From Nephrocerus scutellatus (lineage: Eukaryota; Arthropoda; Insecta; Diptera; Pipunculidae): a stretch of 64,000 bases of DNA. Shown here piece after piece: positions 32,481 to 43,800 of the stretch. The position numbers were made by a program, and so were the translations under genes. Position 1 is the stretch's first letter, and the number at the start of each line of letters is the position of its first letter. The notes beneath the pieces were generated by a model. The model was not told the DNA's origin. It saw nothing but the letters and a program-made list of their open reading frames with translations, and searched no databases. Location of the stretch: contig OX352765.1 in assembly GCA_947095585.1 (NCBI GenBank), forward strand, positions 73,453,976 through 73,517,975, written 5' to 3'.

Positions 32481-34469
32481 GTATAAACGCCCTTCTTTAT
32501 TTGGTAAATCCATTTAGCGCTCCTAGGCCAACAGCTGATCAACAATTGTTCCTTTTTTGAAGAGAAAATTTTTTTTATAGATTTTTGAACTACTTTTTCC
32601 TTGGGTTCCCTATGACAACATTTAACCACTCGTAACTGCCGCCTACCTTGTCACACCTAAGATGGTAAATTTTGCTTACACACGTGAAAGACCCAAATTT
32701 ATAACACCTGGACCAAGCAATAAAATTGGGACATCGCTGGAAGGAAATGAATTTGGACGGTCGATGGTCAATAGATTTTTAGTTTCTTTACTACGTTGCT
32801 GACAACACATAAATAATTATTAAATGGTCAGATTTAAAATTGTCCGCTACATTTTTCATTTAATTCATTTGTTGTTAAATTTATTTTCAAATCACATTTA
32901 AATAAATTAACAATAGTAAAAATATAACCGTACAATGAATGTCGAAAAAAACTGTCAATAAATTTTTCAGAGAAAAATCATAACTATTTAAATATTAAAA
33001 AATACCACAATACTTAAACTTATAGCTTTAAGTTCTATTATATGTCACAACAATCGCACCATCAGAAATTACATAATTAGATAAAAAAAAATATTTCAAC
33101 TAGTCTTACGGAATACACACAAATACACCTACAACACGCCATTATTAAAATATTAATTTAAGCAAAAAAAATCAAAGGCAAAAATGGTGCATTCAATTGT
33201 CGAAAATTTTGTAATATTTCTTCAATAAAAATTAAAATAAATAAACTTTCAAAAAAAAACTTTTATATGTACCCAAAGATACACAAAAAATAAAATCAAA
33301 CAAAATCAAAAGTAATAGCAAGAGTTCATATTATGCTATCAGAGAGTGCCTAATGTCGTTTACTTCGTTTTTTTTTGTAAATTTTGGAGTTTTTATAAAA
33401 TTAAAATAAATTAATGTTAATTTGCATCGACAGCACACTTTTTACACACAGAAAATACTTTATTTATGTATAAAACATTACATATACAGAAATTCAATAT
33501 TTAAATGCAAAACTTTAAAGTCGCTGTATGTATATTAAAATGTTATTAAAATGTAATTTGTATAATTATCACAAATTAAAAGCAAACAAAAACAAAATTA
33601 TGCCAAATGCCATTTGAAAACTTTTAGACTTATCACAGATAGTAAATGGAAGTCAAAAGTCGCCATAATTAAATTCTTCTAGTTCAAGTTATGAAAAAGA
33701 TATATTATTGATATTATATAAATAATAATGCAAAATATAATAAAATTAGATATGGTTTGAAAAATTAGTTAATGTCTCTCCTTATATCGAAAAGTTCTTT
33801 TGTTAAATACTTGTTTCCTTAAATACGAGGATATAATTAATTCCACTCCATTGATTCAAGATCAAGGATCCGCTATACGAGTACTTGTAAAGGAATATAT
33901 CAAACAGCACGTAGAATAATATATCGAAGAAAAAAGCTATAACTAGGCCTTGTGTTTTTGCAATACCTTGCACCCCAAGACATAACTTTAAAAGGGAAGA
34001 CTACATAATTTTTTTAGAAGCACTACCAAGAAGATTTCATCATCGGAGTAGTAGAAAAATAGTTTGGTTATGACGGTTTGAGACAGTTAATCCTTTCAAG
34101 GACTAAGTGTATCAAACCGTAAACAAATGGTTGTATGATTTAAGCAGAAATGTTTGAAATGCCTACCTTAGACGAGTCCAATTCAACTATGACCAGAAAC
34201 TGGGACAAAAGATACTTACGTGTCCCAAAGGAAGTGAGTATGTTTGGTACTTCGTATAACGAAATAAAAATACTACATCGTCGTCAATTCTAACGCTCAT
34301 TCAAAATGACATTATAATCGTCATCTCTTAAGACAAAGCCAAACTGCTTGCTTCACATTTCGCAGCTAGCTCGAGGCTACCATATTGCTGTGCTGCGCCC
34401 GCCTGTACTCTCAAGCGTACCTGCGAATAGGACTGATCTACTTTCGTACTCTTACAGTAATAGTACATA
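32481..34469. other. intergenic AT-rich sequence between stv and nan
   Basis: No gene recognised. Long A-rich tracts at 32880-33480 could include an extended stv 3' UTR. Confidence 0.4.
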
Positions 34470-34608
34470 TGGTGCCGTAAATGTTTTTAGAAAATTGTAA
34501 TACTAGTGTTTTCCAATGCAAATCTCTGTGTCAGTCAAAAAGTTTAACATTTTTGGAGGTTATGTTTTTCAAAAGTAATCTGTCAGTTCGCACCCAACAC
34601 TGTTTTTT

Positions 34609-35600
34609 AAATTCTCTATATTAACTTCGCGTGCACGTGGCTGGCTAGTCAGATTTTCTTATCAATTTTTAACCCACTTCCCAAAGCCCGATTTTATTGA
34701 AATTTTGCACACATGTGTATTTCCGGAGACAACACTTTCTATTAAAATTTGAGGCCCCTCGGCCACGGGGTCGGGAGGCTCCCCTACAAATATTTTACAA
34801 AATTGTTCTCGATTTTCTTCAAATTTTATACACATGTGTATCTCTAATATGTAACACTTTTTGTAAAAATTTCGGAGACCCCGGACCCGGGTTCGCGGGG
34901 CCCCATACAATTTTTAAAAAAAATTAAACCGATTTTCTTCAAATTCATTACACATGTGTATCTTCGATAGACAAAACTTTTTGTAAAAAATTTGGACACC
35001 CCGGGCCCGGGCTCGTGGGGCCCCATAACTTTTTTTAAAAAATTAACCCGATTTTCTTCAAATTTTATAAACGTATGTATCTCCGATGAAAAACACTTTT
35101 TGTAAAAATTTTGGAGACCCCGGGCCTCAGGGTCATTGGTCCCCAATTTTTTTTTAAAAAAAATTAACCCGATTTTTTTTTAAATTTTATATAGTTACGT
35201 GTGTATCTCCGATAGACAACACTTTTTGCAAAAATTTTGGTGGTCGGGGTCGTGGGCCCATAAAAATTTTTCAAAAAAAATTAACCCGATTTTCTTGAAA
35301 TTTTATATACATGCGTATCTCCGATGGACAACATTTTTTGTAAAGTTTTTGGTGTGAGGCCCGAGGGGTGCCCATATAATTTTTTTTAAAATTAGCTCGA
35401 TTTTCTTCAAATTTTAAACACATGTATATCACTGATGGACAAAACTTTTTGTAAGTTTGTTGGAGTGATCGGGCCCTGACCCCGTGTGGTGTCCATGTAC
35501 ATTTTTTAAAAATTAGCGCGGTTTTCTTCAAATTTTAACACATACCCACCTCCTATTAGAGAATTTACATGAAAAATTGTATTTTTATGGGTTGTTTTTT
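34609..35600 (+). mobile_element. HINE-like element 10, nested in mariner arm
   Basis: Complete, with about seven monomers. 5' end AAATTCTCTATATTAAC follows TGTTTTTT of the mariner arm; 3' end TTTTTATGGGTTGTTTTTTT. The opposite mariner arm shows the uninterrupted site TGTTTTTTAAAA, so insertion was within the T/A run. Confidence 0.85.
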
Positions 35601-35632
35601 TATTTAGTTAAAAAATTGTATTCAGTGATAAA

Positions 35633-36677
35633 ATGGAATTATCGCGTGAAAATTTTCGTGTGATAATTTTTTACGATTTTCGAAAGGGGCTAACTCAACA
35701 ACAGTGCTTCGAACCACTTCATTCGACTTTTGGCGACGAAGCACCATCCTTGGCTCATCCTTGGCTAGTGTTTATAATTGGTACAATGAATTTAAACGCG
35801 AACGACGTTTACTCAAAGACAAGCCTCGTGAAGATCGTCCAAAAACAGCTGTTGTGCCAGAAAACATCGATGTTGTGAGAAAACTGATTGAAGAGGATCG
35901 TCATGTGATTTATTGGGAAATCGAGGCATGCCTAGGCATTAGTAACACCAGAGTATATACGATCTTACATGAACATTTAAAGGTGCGGAAGCTATGTGCA
36001 CGTTGGATTTCACATTTTTTGACAGACGGATAAAAAAGGTTCTTGTCGATTGGTGCCGCCAAATGCTTAAAAAATTCGTTAAAGGTACTTCCAAAAACGT
36101 ATGCAAGATCGTGGCAGCTGACGAGTCATGGATATTTGCGTGTGAGCCGGAAAGAAAAGGGCAATCGACTGTTTGGGTCTTCCAATTCGAATAAAATCCA
36201 ACAAAACTTGTGCGAGCTCGGAGCATTGGGAAGCAAATGGGCGTGTTTCTTCTCGAAAACCGGTCATGTGGCTACTGAAGCTCTTGAGAATCAAAAGAGT
36301 GTCAATTCAGCTTGGTATACGACCATTTGTTTGCCTGAGCTTTTCAACAAATTGAGAGAAAACAACCCAAAACGGCGAATCATTTTTCATCACGATAATG
36401 CGAGCACACCCATAGTATACAAACAAGCGAGTATTCGAGCACTGAAACGATCGAATTGATGGGTCATCCGCCTTACAGCCCCGACTTGTCACCCAATGAC
36501 TTCTTCGTGTTCCCAACAATTAAAGATAAGATGCGTGGACAACGATTCTTATCGTCTGAAGAAGCGGTTGAAGCGTTCAAAAACCATGTTTTGGAGCTAT
36601 CATCTTCGGACTGGAAAAAGTGTTTCGATAAATGGTTTGAGCGTATGCCAAAGTGTATAGATCTTAAAGGCGAATAA
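35633..36677 (+). pseudogene. mariner transposase (DD34D type), frameshifted
   Basis: Opens MELSRENFRVIIFYDFRKGL, followed in shifting frames by PENIDVVRKLIEEDRHV, RWISHFLTDG, DESWIFACEPERKGQSTVWV, KTGHVATEALENQ, IIFHHDNAS and MGHPPYSPDLSPNDFFVFP, ending MPKCIDLKGE at 36677. The order is that of a full mariner transposase, but at least four frame changes disable it. It is a different mariner group from 14913-15998. Confidence 0.88.
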
Positions 36678-37151
36678 GTTTTTCCATTTCTCCTATTCTT
36701 CTACAGTCTTCCCAATATGTTGAGAAGCAGCCTTTGTCCAGCCAATACCTAAAAAATGCGAGTCATTCTTAGGTCATCAAAACAAGCTTATGCAACACAT
36801 TAAATATCGGCGCCGGTGTTACAATGGTTAGAACCATTGGATGCCACTCGAAGGACAAATGCTCGATACACAGCACGTCCAAAAAACGCAAGAATTTTTC
36901 TTACCGCGCTGATCATCTAGATTACAAGTACACATGATCATGATACTATGCTGAACATATGATATAGAGCCATCAATGTAGGTTTATGAGCACGCACAAT
37001 ATTCTAGTTTATGTGTGCTTGGGTGTGAACTCAACTTCACCCACCACACAACACTTTCTTTCCTTCTTCTATCCAAATATTTCCAAGCCTTTGTAAGGGT
37101 AAAAACCCCTTGAAGCATGCGCCAATTATAGAAAAATAATCACGAGAAATT
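36678..37151 (+). other. mariner 3' part with tRNA-like head
   Basis: At 36808-36880, GGCGCCGGTGTTACAATGGTTAG has A-box character and TGCTCGATACA resembles a B box, suggesting a second tRNA-derived SINE type inserted here. The similarity is partial. Confidence 0.3.
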
Positions 37152-37461
37152 TTAAAAAACAATGTTGCGATGCGAACTGCCGGATTACTTTTGAAAAACA
37201 TAACCTCCAAAAAAGTTGAACTTTTTGACTGACATAGAGATTTGCTTCGGAAAACACTAGTATTAACATTTTCTTAAAACATTTACGGCACCCTATGTAA
37301 CAAGATGACATTAGCTCGACATCTGGACCGGTGAAGAGCTTTTTTGCTGTGAGATTTCTCTACAATCGGGATCTAAAATCTAACGGAGATGAATATAACG
37401 ATTCTGATGATACCACTAAAAATATTAACCCAACGCAATTCAAATAATTTTGAGACTATTT

Positions 37462-37467
37462 TTTATT
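37462..37467 (-). terminator. nan: nan poly(A) signal
   Basis: AATAAA on the minus strand, about 200 nt after the nan stop codon; the only clear signal between the stop and the mariner at 37293. Confidence 0.6.
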
Positions 37468-37667
37468 GCAAAAATTCATTAGGAATATTAACAAAAAATA
37501 TTAAAACAAAGTTAACAATGTTGCTAATAAATCGTCCAACTTAAAGAATTAAAAGAAAATTACAGAAACTTGACCCACTATAAAACAATATACTACAGGA
37601 GAACACGATTTAAGGTAATACATAAACTTAAACAAAAGAATCACAGTATAATGGAAAAAAGACAAAT

Positions 37668-37835
37668 TTAAAAATTATTGTTTGCATTATCATCGGGAGA
37701 GGATCCGAAAAACTTTTCGTACTCCTGTTTTCTCTTGAGAGCTCGAGCTTTCCGCTCCATTTGACGTTTTTTGGAGAATCTCTCATGGACGCGTTTCATT
37801 TCTTGGACTTCTTTCATCTCCTCTTTGTCGTCCTC
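37668..37835 (-). CDS. nan: nan exon 9
   Basis: 55 codons plus stop. Highly charged C-tail starting [17 protein letters not shown], ending [11 protein letters not shown]. Separated from exon 8 by an 83-bp intron whose acceptor is CTAAG. Confidence 0.93.
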   Translation of the reverse strand, partial: EDDKEEMKEVQEMKRVHERFSKKRQMERKARALKRKQEYEKFFGSSPDDNANNNF

Positions 37836-40800
37836 CTTAGTAGAATCAAAAACGCCCAAATAAATTAGTAATTTTTCGGATAAATGAGGATAAATCTCCT
37901 TAAAAGACAGCAACTTACATTCATGTTTAAACGCAAAACCAGCGCTCGCCTTCCGTCCGACATTGACTGACTATACTGCATAAAGTTTTTATGGCGTTCC
38001 GCTGGAGCTACGCCTCTCTCGACTACCAAAACAATTCTCGCCCATTGGCGTTGCCATTCATTACGAATTTCAGCAATCTTCTGATAAGTATTGCCCATCA
38101 TAGCAATCAGCATATTGACCAGCAGTACACTGACGATCACCATAAATAAAAAGAAAAGGATTTTCGCCTCGGCTTCGTGTTGCGTTGATGCCATGGCTCC
38201 ATAATAATCGCCAAAATTTGTCAACGACATAAGAAACATTGCAACAATCGACTCCATTGGAGAAGGCATCGGATTTGACTGGGAATCATCGATGTCATCC
38301 GGAGTTGCAGGATTGTCAAATGTTAAGAAAATGATGTAGTAGGCCTGAGAGAAACCCATCACAAAGACAAGGTAAATCGATACAAATCGAATGAGATCAC
38401 CCATTACCATGCGATAGATCATTACAACAAAAGGGCCGACAGTTTTAAAGCCACTGGAAATTGTAAAAATAAATTCATTGATTTGCATAATTACTATCTT
38501 ACCGGCAAAAGAAGAGAAAGTATGGAGCAGTTGTTAGCATTATCATGACGGCGACATGATCATCGACTTCTGTCATGCATGATAACCGTAGCCATGGAAT
38601 TGTCATCATTAAGCAGCACGAAAAGAGAAACATCACACGAGACGGTGCCGTCATCTTTAATGGTTCACAAAAGGATTAAAATCGCCTAACAAGCGATATA
38701 ATACATATTTAAAATGTCATATTCAACTCAAGATTACCAAATTCTCGACAAACATTTTATATCCCAAAAAACGGGCCTCACGCAATGCTGACAACAAATA
38801 CAAGATAGCACCAAAAAATATCACGATTTCCGCAATTATTCGAATCTATAAAAAAAACAAAATAAATAAGAGTTGCATTATGTTAATTAACTCCTTAAAT
38901 GATCTTACGTTAGGACGTAAATGTTTGACAATTTATCGTATTACGATAAGCAAGCAATGAAACATTCACATGAAAACGTTTGACCGATCATCAAAAGGGA
39001 AACTTTTAATCGAACCAACAAAGTTATGTGAGGTTAAACCATCGTCTAACCGTTTTCGTTGAAACGTTTCCATCATAAGTCATTCCATGCTATAATAATG
39101 AGCTGAATAAAATTATACAGTCAGTAATTTTACGTGTACAGTGTGTATGCCTTAATTTGTCTAAAAGCTCTGTAGTTACTAGTAGCCCTATGTTGCAAGT
39201 GCACACATAAATAATTATTTGAATAAAAATACATTTTTAATTTATAACATTTTTAAAACGAACTAAAAATAGAGGTGTGGGCACATCCAACTTTCTTTTA
39301 CGGACGGGGCCGGAATCTTAAGTAAATGTATGTTAATTTTTTTTTATTTTTCAATTCTCTATATTAACACCAGGCAGGTGATGGAAAAATGTCTTGAGTT
39401 TCAAAACTCTTTACACCATCTTTTAAGGACTTTAAAGCCGCCTATGATAGCATAGCCAGAGTAGAACTTTATTAAGCCATGAGAGAATTCGGCATCCCAA
39501 ATAAACTGACACGACTATGTTGGTTGACCATGACCAATGTTATAAGCCAAGTAAAAATATCCGGATCACTATCAAGCCCATTCAACATCTATAACGGGCT
39601 CCGACAAGGGGATGAACTCGCCTGCGTCCTTTTCAACCTGGCGTTAGAGAAAGTGATCCGAGATTCTGACGTAACGGCGAGAGGAACAATTCTCTATAAG
39701 TCCATTCATATACTAGCTTACGCATACGATGTTGACATCGTTGGTAGAAACTGAAGAGCTGTACAGGAAGCGTTCATCCAGATAGAGCAGGCGGCACGAA
39801 ATCTGGGGCTGCACATAAATGAGAGCTAAACAAAGTACATGGTAGCCACGTCTGCGAGTAGAAGATCCAGCTTTGGTCCCTCAATTGAAATAGTGGAGCG
39901 CGAATTTGAAGTAGTGCAATCCTTTAACTATCTCCGGTCAACTACAGCAGCCGATGACAGCATGGAACCAGAAATACGCGCACGGTTGCTTAAATCCAAT
40001 AAAGCCTACTATAGTCTGTCAAGACTCTTCACATCCAAGGAACTTAACCATAACAACCCAGTCGCTGGTGTATAAGACAATGGTCGTACCAGTACTTACA
40101 TTTGAATCCGGGACTTTGGTGCTTAGCAAAAGGCATTCTGACTTCTTAGGCGCGTTCGAGAGAAAAGTCTTACGGATAACTGTTGGCCCCATATGTGAGG
40201 AAGGACGATTCCGGAGACTCTATAATGATAAGATACCGTGATGTCGACATCGTGAAGGGAATTTAGTTCAGTAGGCTCCGGTAGGCAGTACCTCTAGCTC
40301 GCATGAGCGAAGAGGAACCTGCTCGAAACGTAATTTGCGGTAGGATTTATGGAACACGACAAGCCTGCGCTGGAAGGATGGCGTAGAAAAGAACGCCCAG
40401 CGTTTAGAGATGCCCAACTGGGTGACATCGGCTCGAAATCGGGACCGGTGGAGAGATTTTTTGCGGGAGGCCACGACCGGACACCGGTTGTAGAGCCAAA
40501 TATGATGATGATGATGATTATATTTAACGTCAATTGACTTACAACGTTTGAGAATGAGTTTGAGAATCACTGGAAGAGTTGCTGATATTATGGTTTATAT
40601 CTCTGTTAAAAGTTTGTAAATTACTGAATTAGTATACTGATAATACTCGTATTTCACCAAAGTTTTAGAATCGCAATGGTGCGTGCGTGCCTGCGTGCTT
40701 GATTGAGTGAGTAAGTGACGGTGGCAATTAGTATTTAGATATAGATATCATTTCAATCAGTGAACTATTGATTTAGAGAACACTCGATTAGAATACAATC

Positions 40801-43800
40801 CAGAATTTTTATAGAAGGAATATGTTTCATACGAACGGGTATTCTAAAAACTTTTTTTATAAACCTCTCACTATTCTACTTTCTATTTCTACTTCTAAAG
40901 AGTATCATTCGTAGACATTACGTTTTATTAGTAAGAAGTACTCGTACTGCGTGAAATGCTAATTAACGTATTATTGTAATGATGTTAAATTGCATGTAAC
41001 CAAAAGTTTTCCCAACAAAGCCGGTCTAGTCTTTAAATGTCATTAGCTGTAATTAAAATGATAATCAAAACCAATGAAAAATATGGTAATTTAGGAGGGA
41101 AGTGCAGTTGAATTAAAATATAAAACAGTAATATGAATATGTAACACAAAAGCCTGCTGCTACTGCTTATCCTATACTTTAAATGGCGGTTGTACATATT
41201 TTATTTTATGATAAAATATTATCATCATGACTAGTTGGTATAAAAACGAAGAACAAATTCAGTTCGTCATCAGTTTGAGAAAGAAGTTCATATACGTAAT
41301 ATACGAGTATACGTGCACGTGCAAGCCGAGTGAAAATGAATTTGTGTACCATGGCGATTAATTTATTTGTCATTCTGGGCGCAGGTAAAAGTGGTTTCTG
41401 AACTTCAATTTAGGTATGACTATTAAATAACCGATAATTTATAGTGCTTTTGGCGGTCAACGGACAATGCCCTCGAGCGTGCGCACGCATAGCAGATGAA
41501 GTTTGCGGCTACAATCAGTTAAGAAACTGCTACAAGACATTCAGTAGTCAATGTTTCATGGAAAATCACAATTGCGATTTGAACCCAATATCTGAGGGAG
41601 GTAAGTATGATGCGCTTAAATTTAAAAAAACAATTCTTTAATATTTTGTTTAATAAAACTGATTGTTTTCAGAATTTTCTTTAACTGAAGAGGAAAACTG
41701 TCTTTTGGACGTTTGCTTGGAATAAGAATAATAAATTTTTTGACTATTTCTATTGCATTATTATTATCATATATCGATATTCTATTAATCTTTTACCTTT
41801 CAAATCATAATTAATTGAATCTTTTTGAGTACACATATCGATAAGATCAATTTTAGTTATGATTGTATAGTTATGATTTGATTTTGTAGCATTATAAAAA
41901 TAAAACAACTAAATTGAAAAAAAAATTGTTTTCCATATAAAACCTTTATATTTACCGGGTGAAAGTTGGTTAAAAAGGATCTTAAGTCAGTTTTAAAAAC
42001 GAAATTTCACACGCGTCATACGTGAGCACTTTGTAATTACTTACTAAGTTGCGGACCTCAAAATATAATTCTATATAATTTTGACATACTGGGAGTTAGT
42101 GAAGTAAGATGGTTCGATGGGAGAGTATCAATCCCCAACGTAAAATACTCCGGCAAACCCTCGGGCAGTCCCGTGAATCTGGAGTGGGTCTGCTTTTAAC
42201 ACCAACAGCATGAAGAGGCCTAATCTCCTGGCACTCACATGGTGTTAGGATCTTATCGGCTAGATTTCGGACTAGAGTCCGGCGCATCATGATCATACAG
42301 GGTTACGCCCCAACGAATCCCTCGACTGAGGATGAAAATGACAACTTCTACAATCAGCTAAGCGCTGTATTCCACGCAACGAATGCCAAGGTAGGCAACG
42401 ACAACGAAGGACTCAGACATGTGATTGGGAAGAACGGTCGGCGAACGAAATGACAATGGTGAAAGATTTGTTGAATTTTGCAACACCAACCACCTTGTAA
42501 TAAGAGGCACCATGTTTGAGCATAAGACCTGCCACAAAGTCAGCTGAGTGTCAACTGACAGGCAATCATCACATCATCCAACCAAATCGACCATGTGGCG
42601 ATCAGCCGACGTTTTAGGGGCTGTCTTTTAGACGTCCAAAACAGACGAGGAGCCGACATGGGTATGGTACGGGATCATCACCTTATGGTAGCTACTGTCC
42701 AGTCATTTCAAAGAATCTGCAATATCATCCGAATGCCTAGGTATAACATCGACCGGCTAAAGATCCCCTGAGTACGTCAACAATTAAAGGATTTACCGCG
42801 ATAATGTTGCATCTTACACTATTTATACTATTTCTCTTCTTCTTTTAATCTTTCACCTGCTAGTTTTTATTCTATAACTACATCCTTGAAATGATAGATA
42901 TAATATTTTTATATATTGCTCCTGGCTTAGATTTCTGCTCTTCAGAAATGCGACGCATGCTTCGAGTCACGTGTGGAGCGCGTTTTTTAGACTTCTTTTA
43001 GATTATTTTCAACAACCTTTCACACGACCTTTTCGACTAGTTTGGTGTCCTTTTTAACCAGATTTCATAGATTTCCTATAGAGCTGAAATTTAGTGCGCT
43101 GCTTAGTGGCATTTGCTTGTATAAATCGTGTGACGCGTGTGGTGCGTTTGACTTGTGCAATCTTGTAGAACGTGTGACACGAGTGACGCGTGTGTCGCAA
43201 GTGAAGCATATGGAAGTTCGATTTTCCACATCTTTGAGATCCTTTTAAACCAACTGACGACCGTCATAGAGAGCTGAGCTTTTCTAAGCACTCGCGTGTA
43301 ACGCGTGTAGCCTATTCCGTGTAGCGTAGCATAGCATGTGGCGCGAATAACGTGTGTAAAAAACATATAAAGCTCATTTCGTGCATCTGCAGCGACACTG
43401 ACAACTGCTACAATGAATATAATGGCGTGGTGTATTTTGTACAGCGTCCGTCAGCAGTTGTGAACAATTGTTTAGTAGCGAGTTAGTTTGGTGTAGTTAA
43501 CGGTTAAATAGAAACTAACAAAGAAATACAATTTTAATATATAAAAGTGTTTTGAAAAACTTTTAGTTAACTTGACTCTACCCCTGTTTGTCTTTTTAAA
43601 TCATCTATATTAACTTCGCGTGCCCGTGGCTGACTGGCTGGCTGGCTGGCGGACAGGCACACTAAATCTTGTGATAAATTTTTAACCCACTTCCTAAAGC
43701 CCGATTTTATTAATAGTTTGCACACATGTGTATCTCCAATTAGAACACTTTCTATTAGAATTTGGCACCTCTCGGGCCTCAGGGTCGTGGGGCTTCCATA

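Larger units (their letters stand above)
34470..37293 (+). mobile_element. mariner element with long inverted repeats, broken
   Basis: TA at 34468-34469 and 37294-37295 flanks inverted arms of about 140 bp (34470-34611 and 37152-37293), both starting GGTGCCGTAAATGTTTT and about 90% identical by hand alignment. Between them are a nested HINE (34609-35600), a disabled mariner transposase (35633-36677) and unassigned sequence. Removing the HINE leaves the left arm running into a normal-looking transposase leader. Confidence 0.75.

Noticed and set aside
34609..35600. CRISPR-like array of regularly spaced repeats
   Set aside because: Eukaryotic HINE monomers; repeat units are diverged, longer than CRISPR repeats, and the spacers are GC-rich variants of one another.
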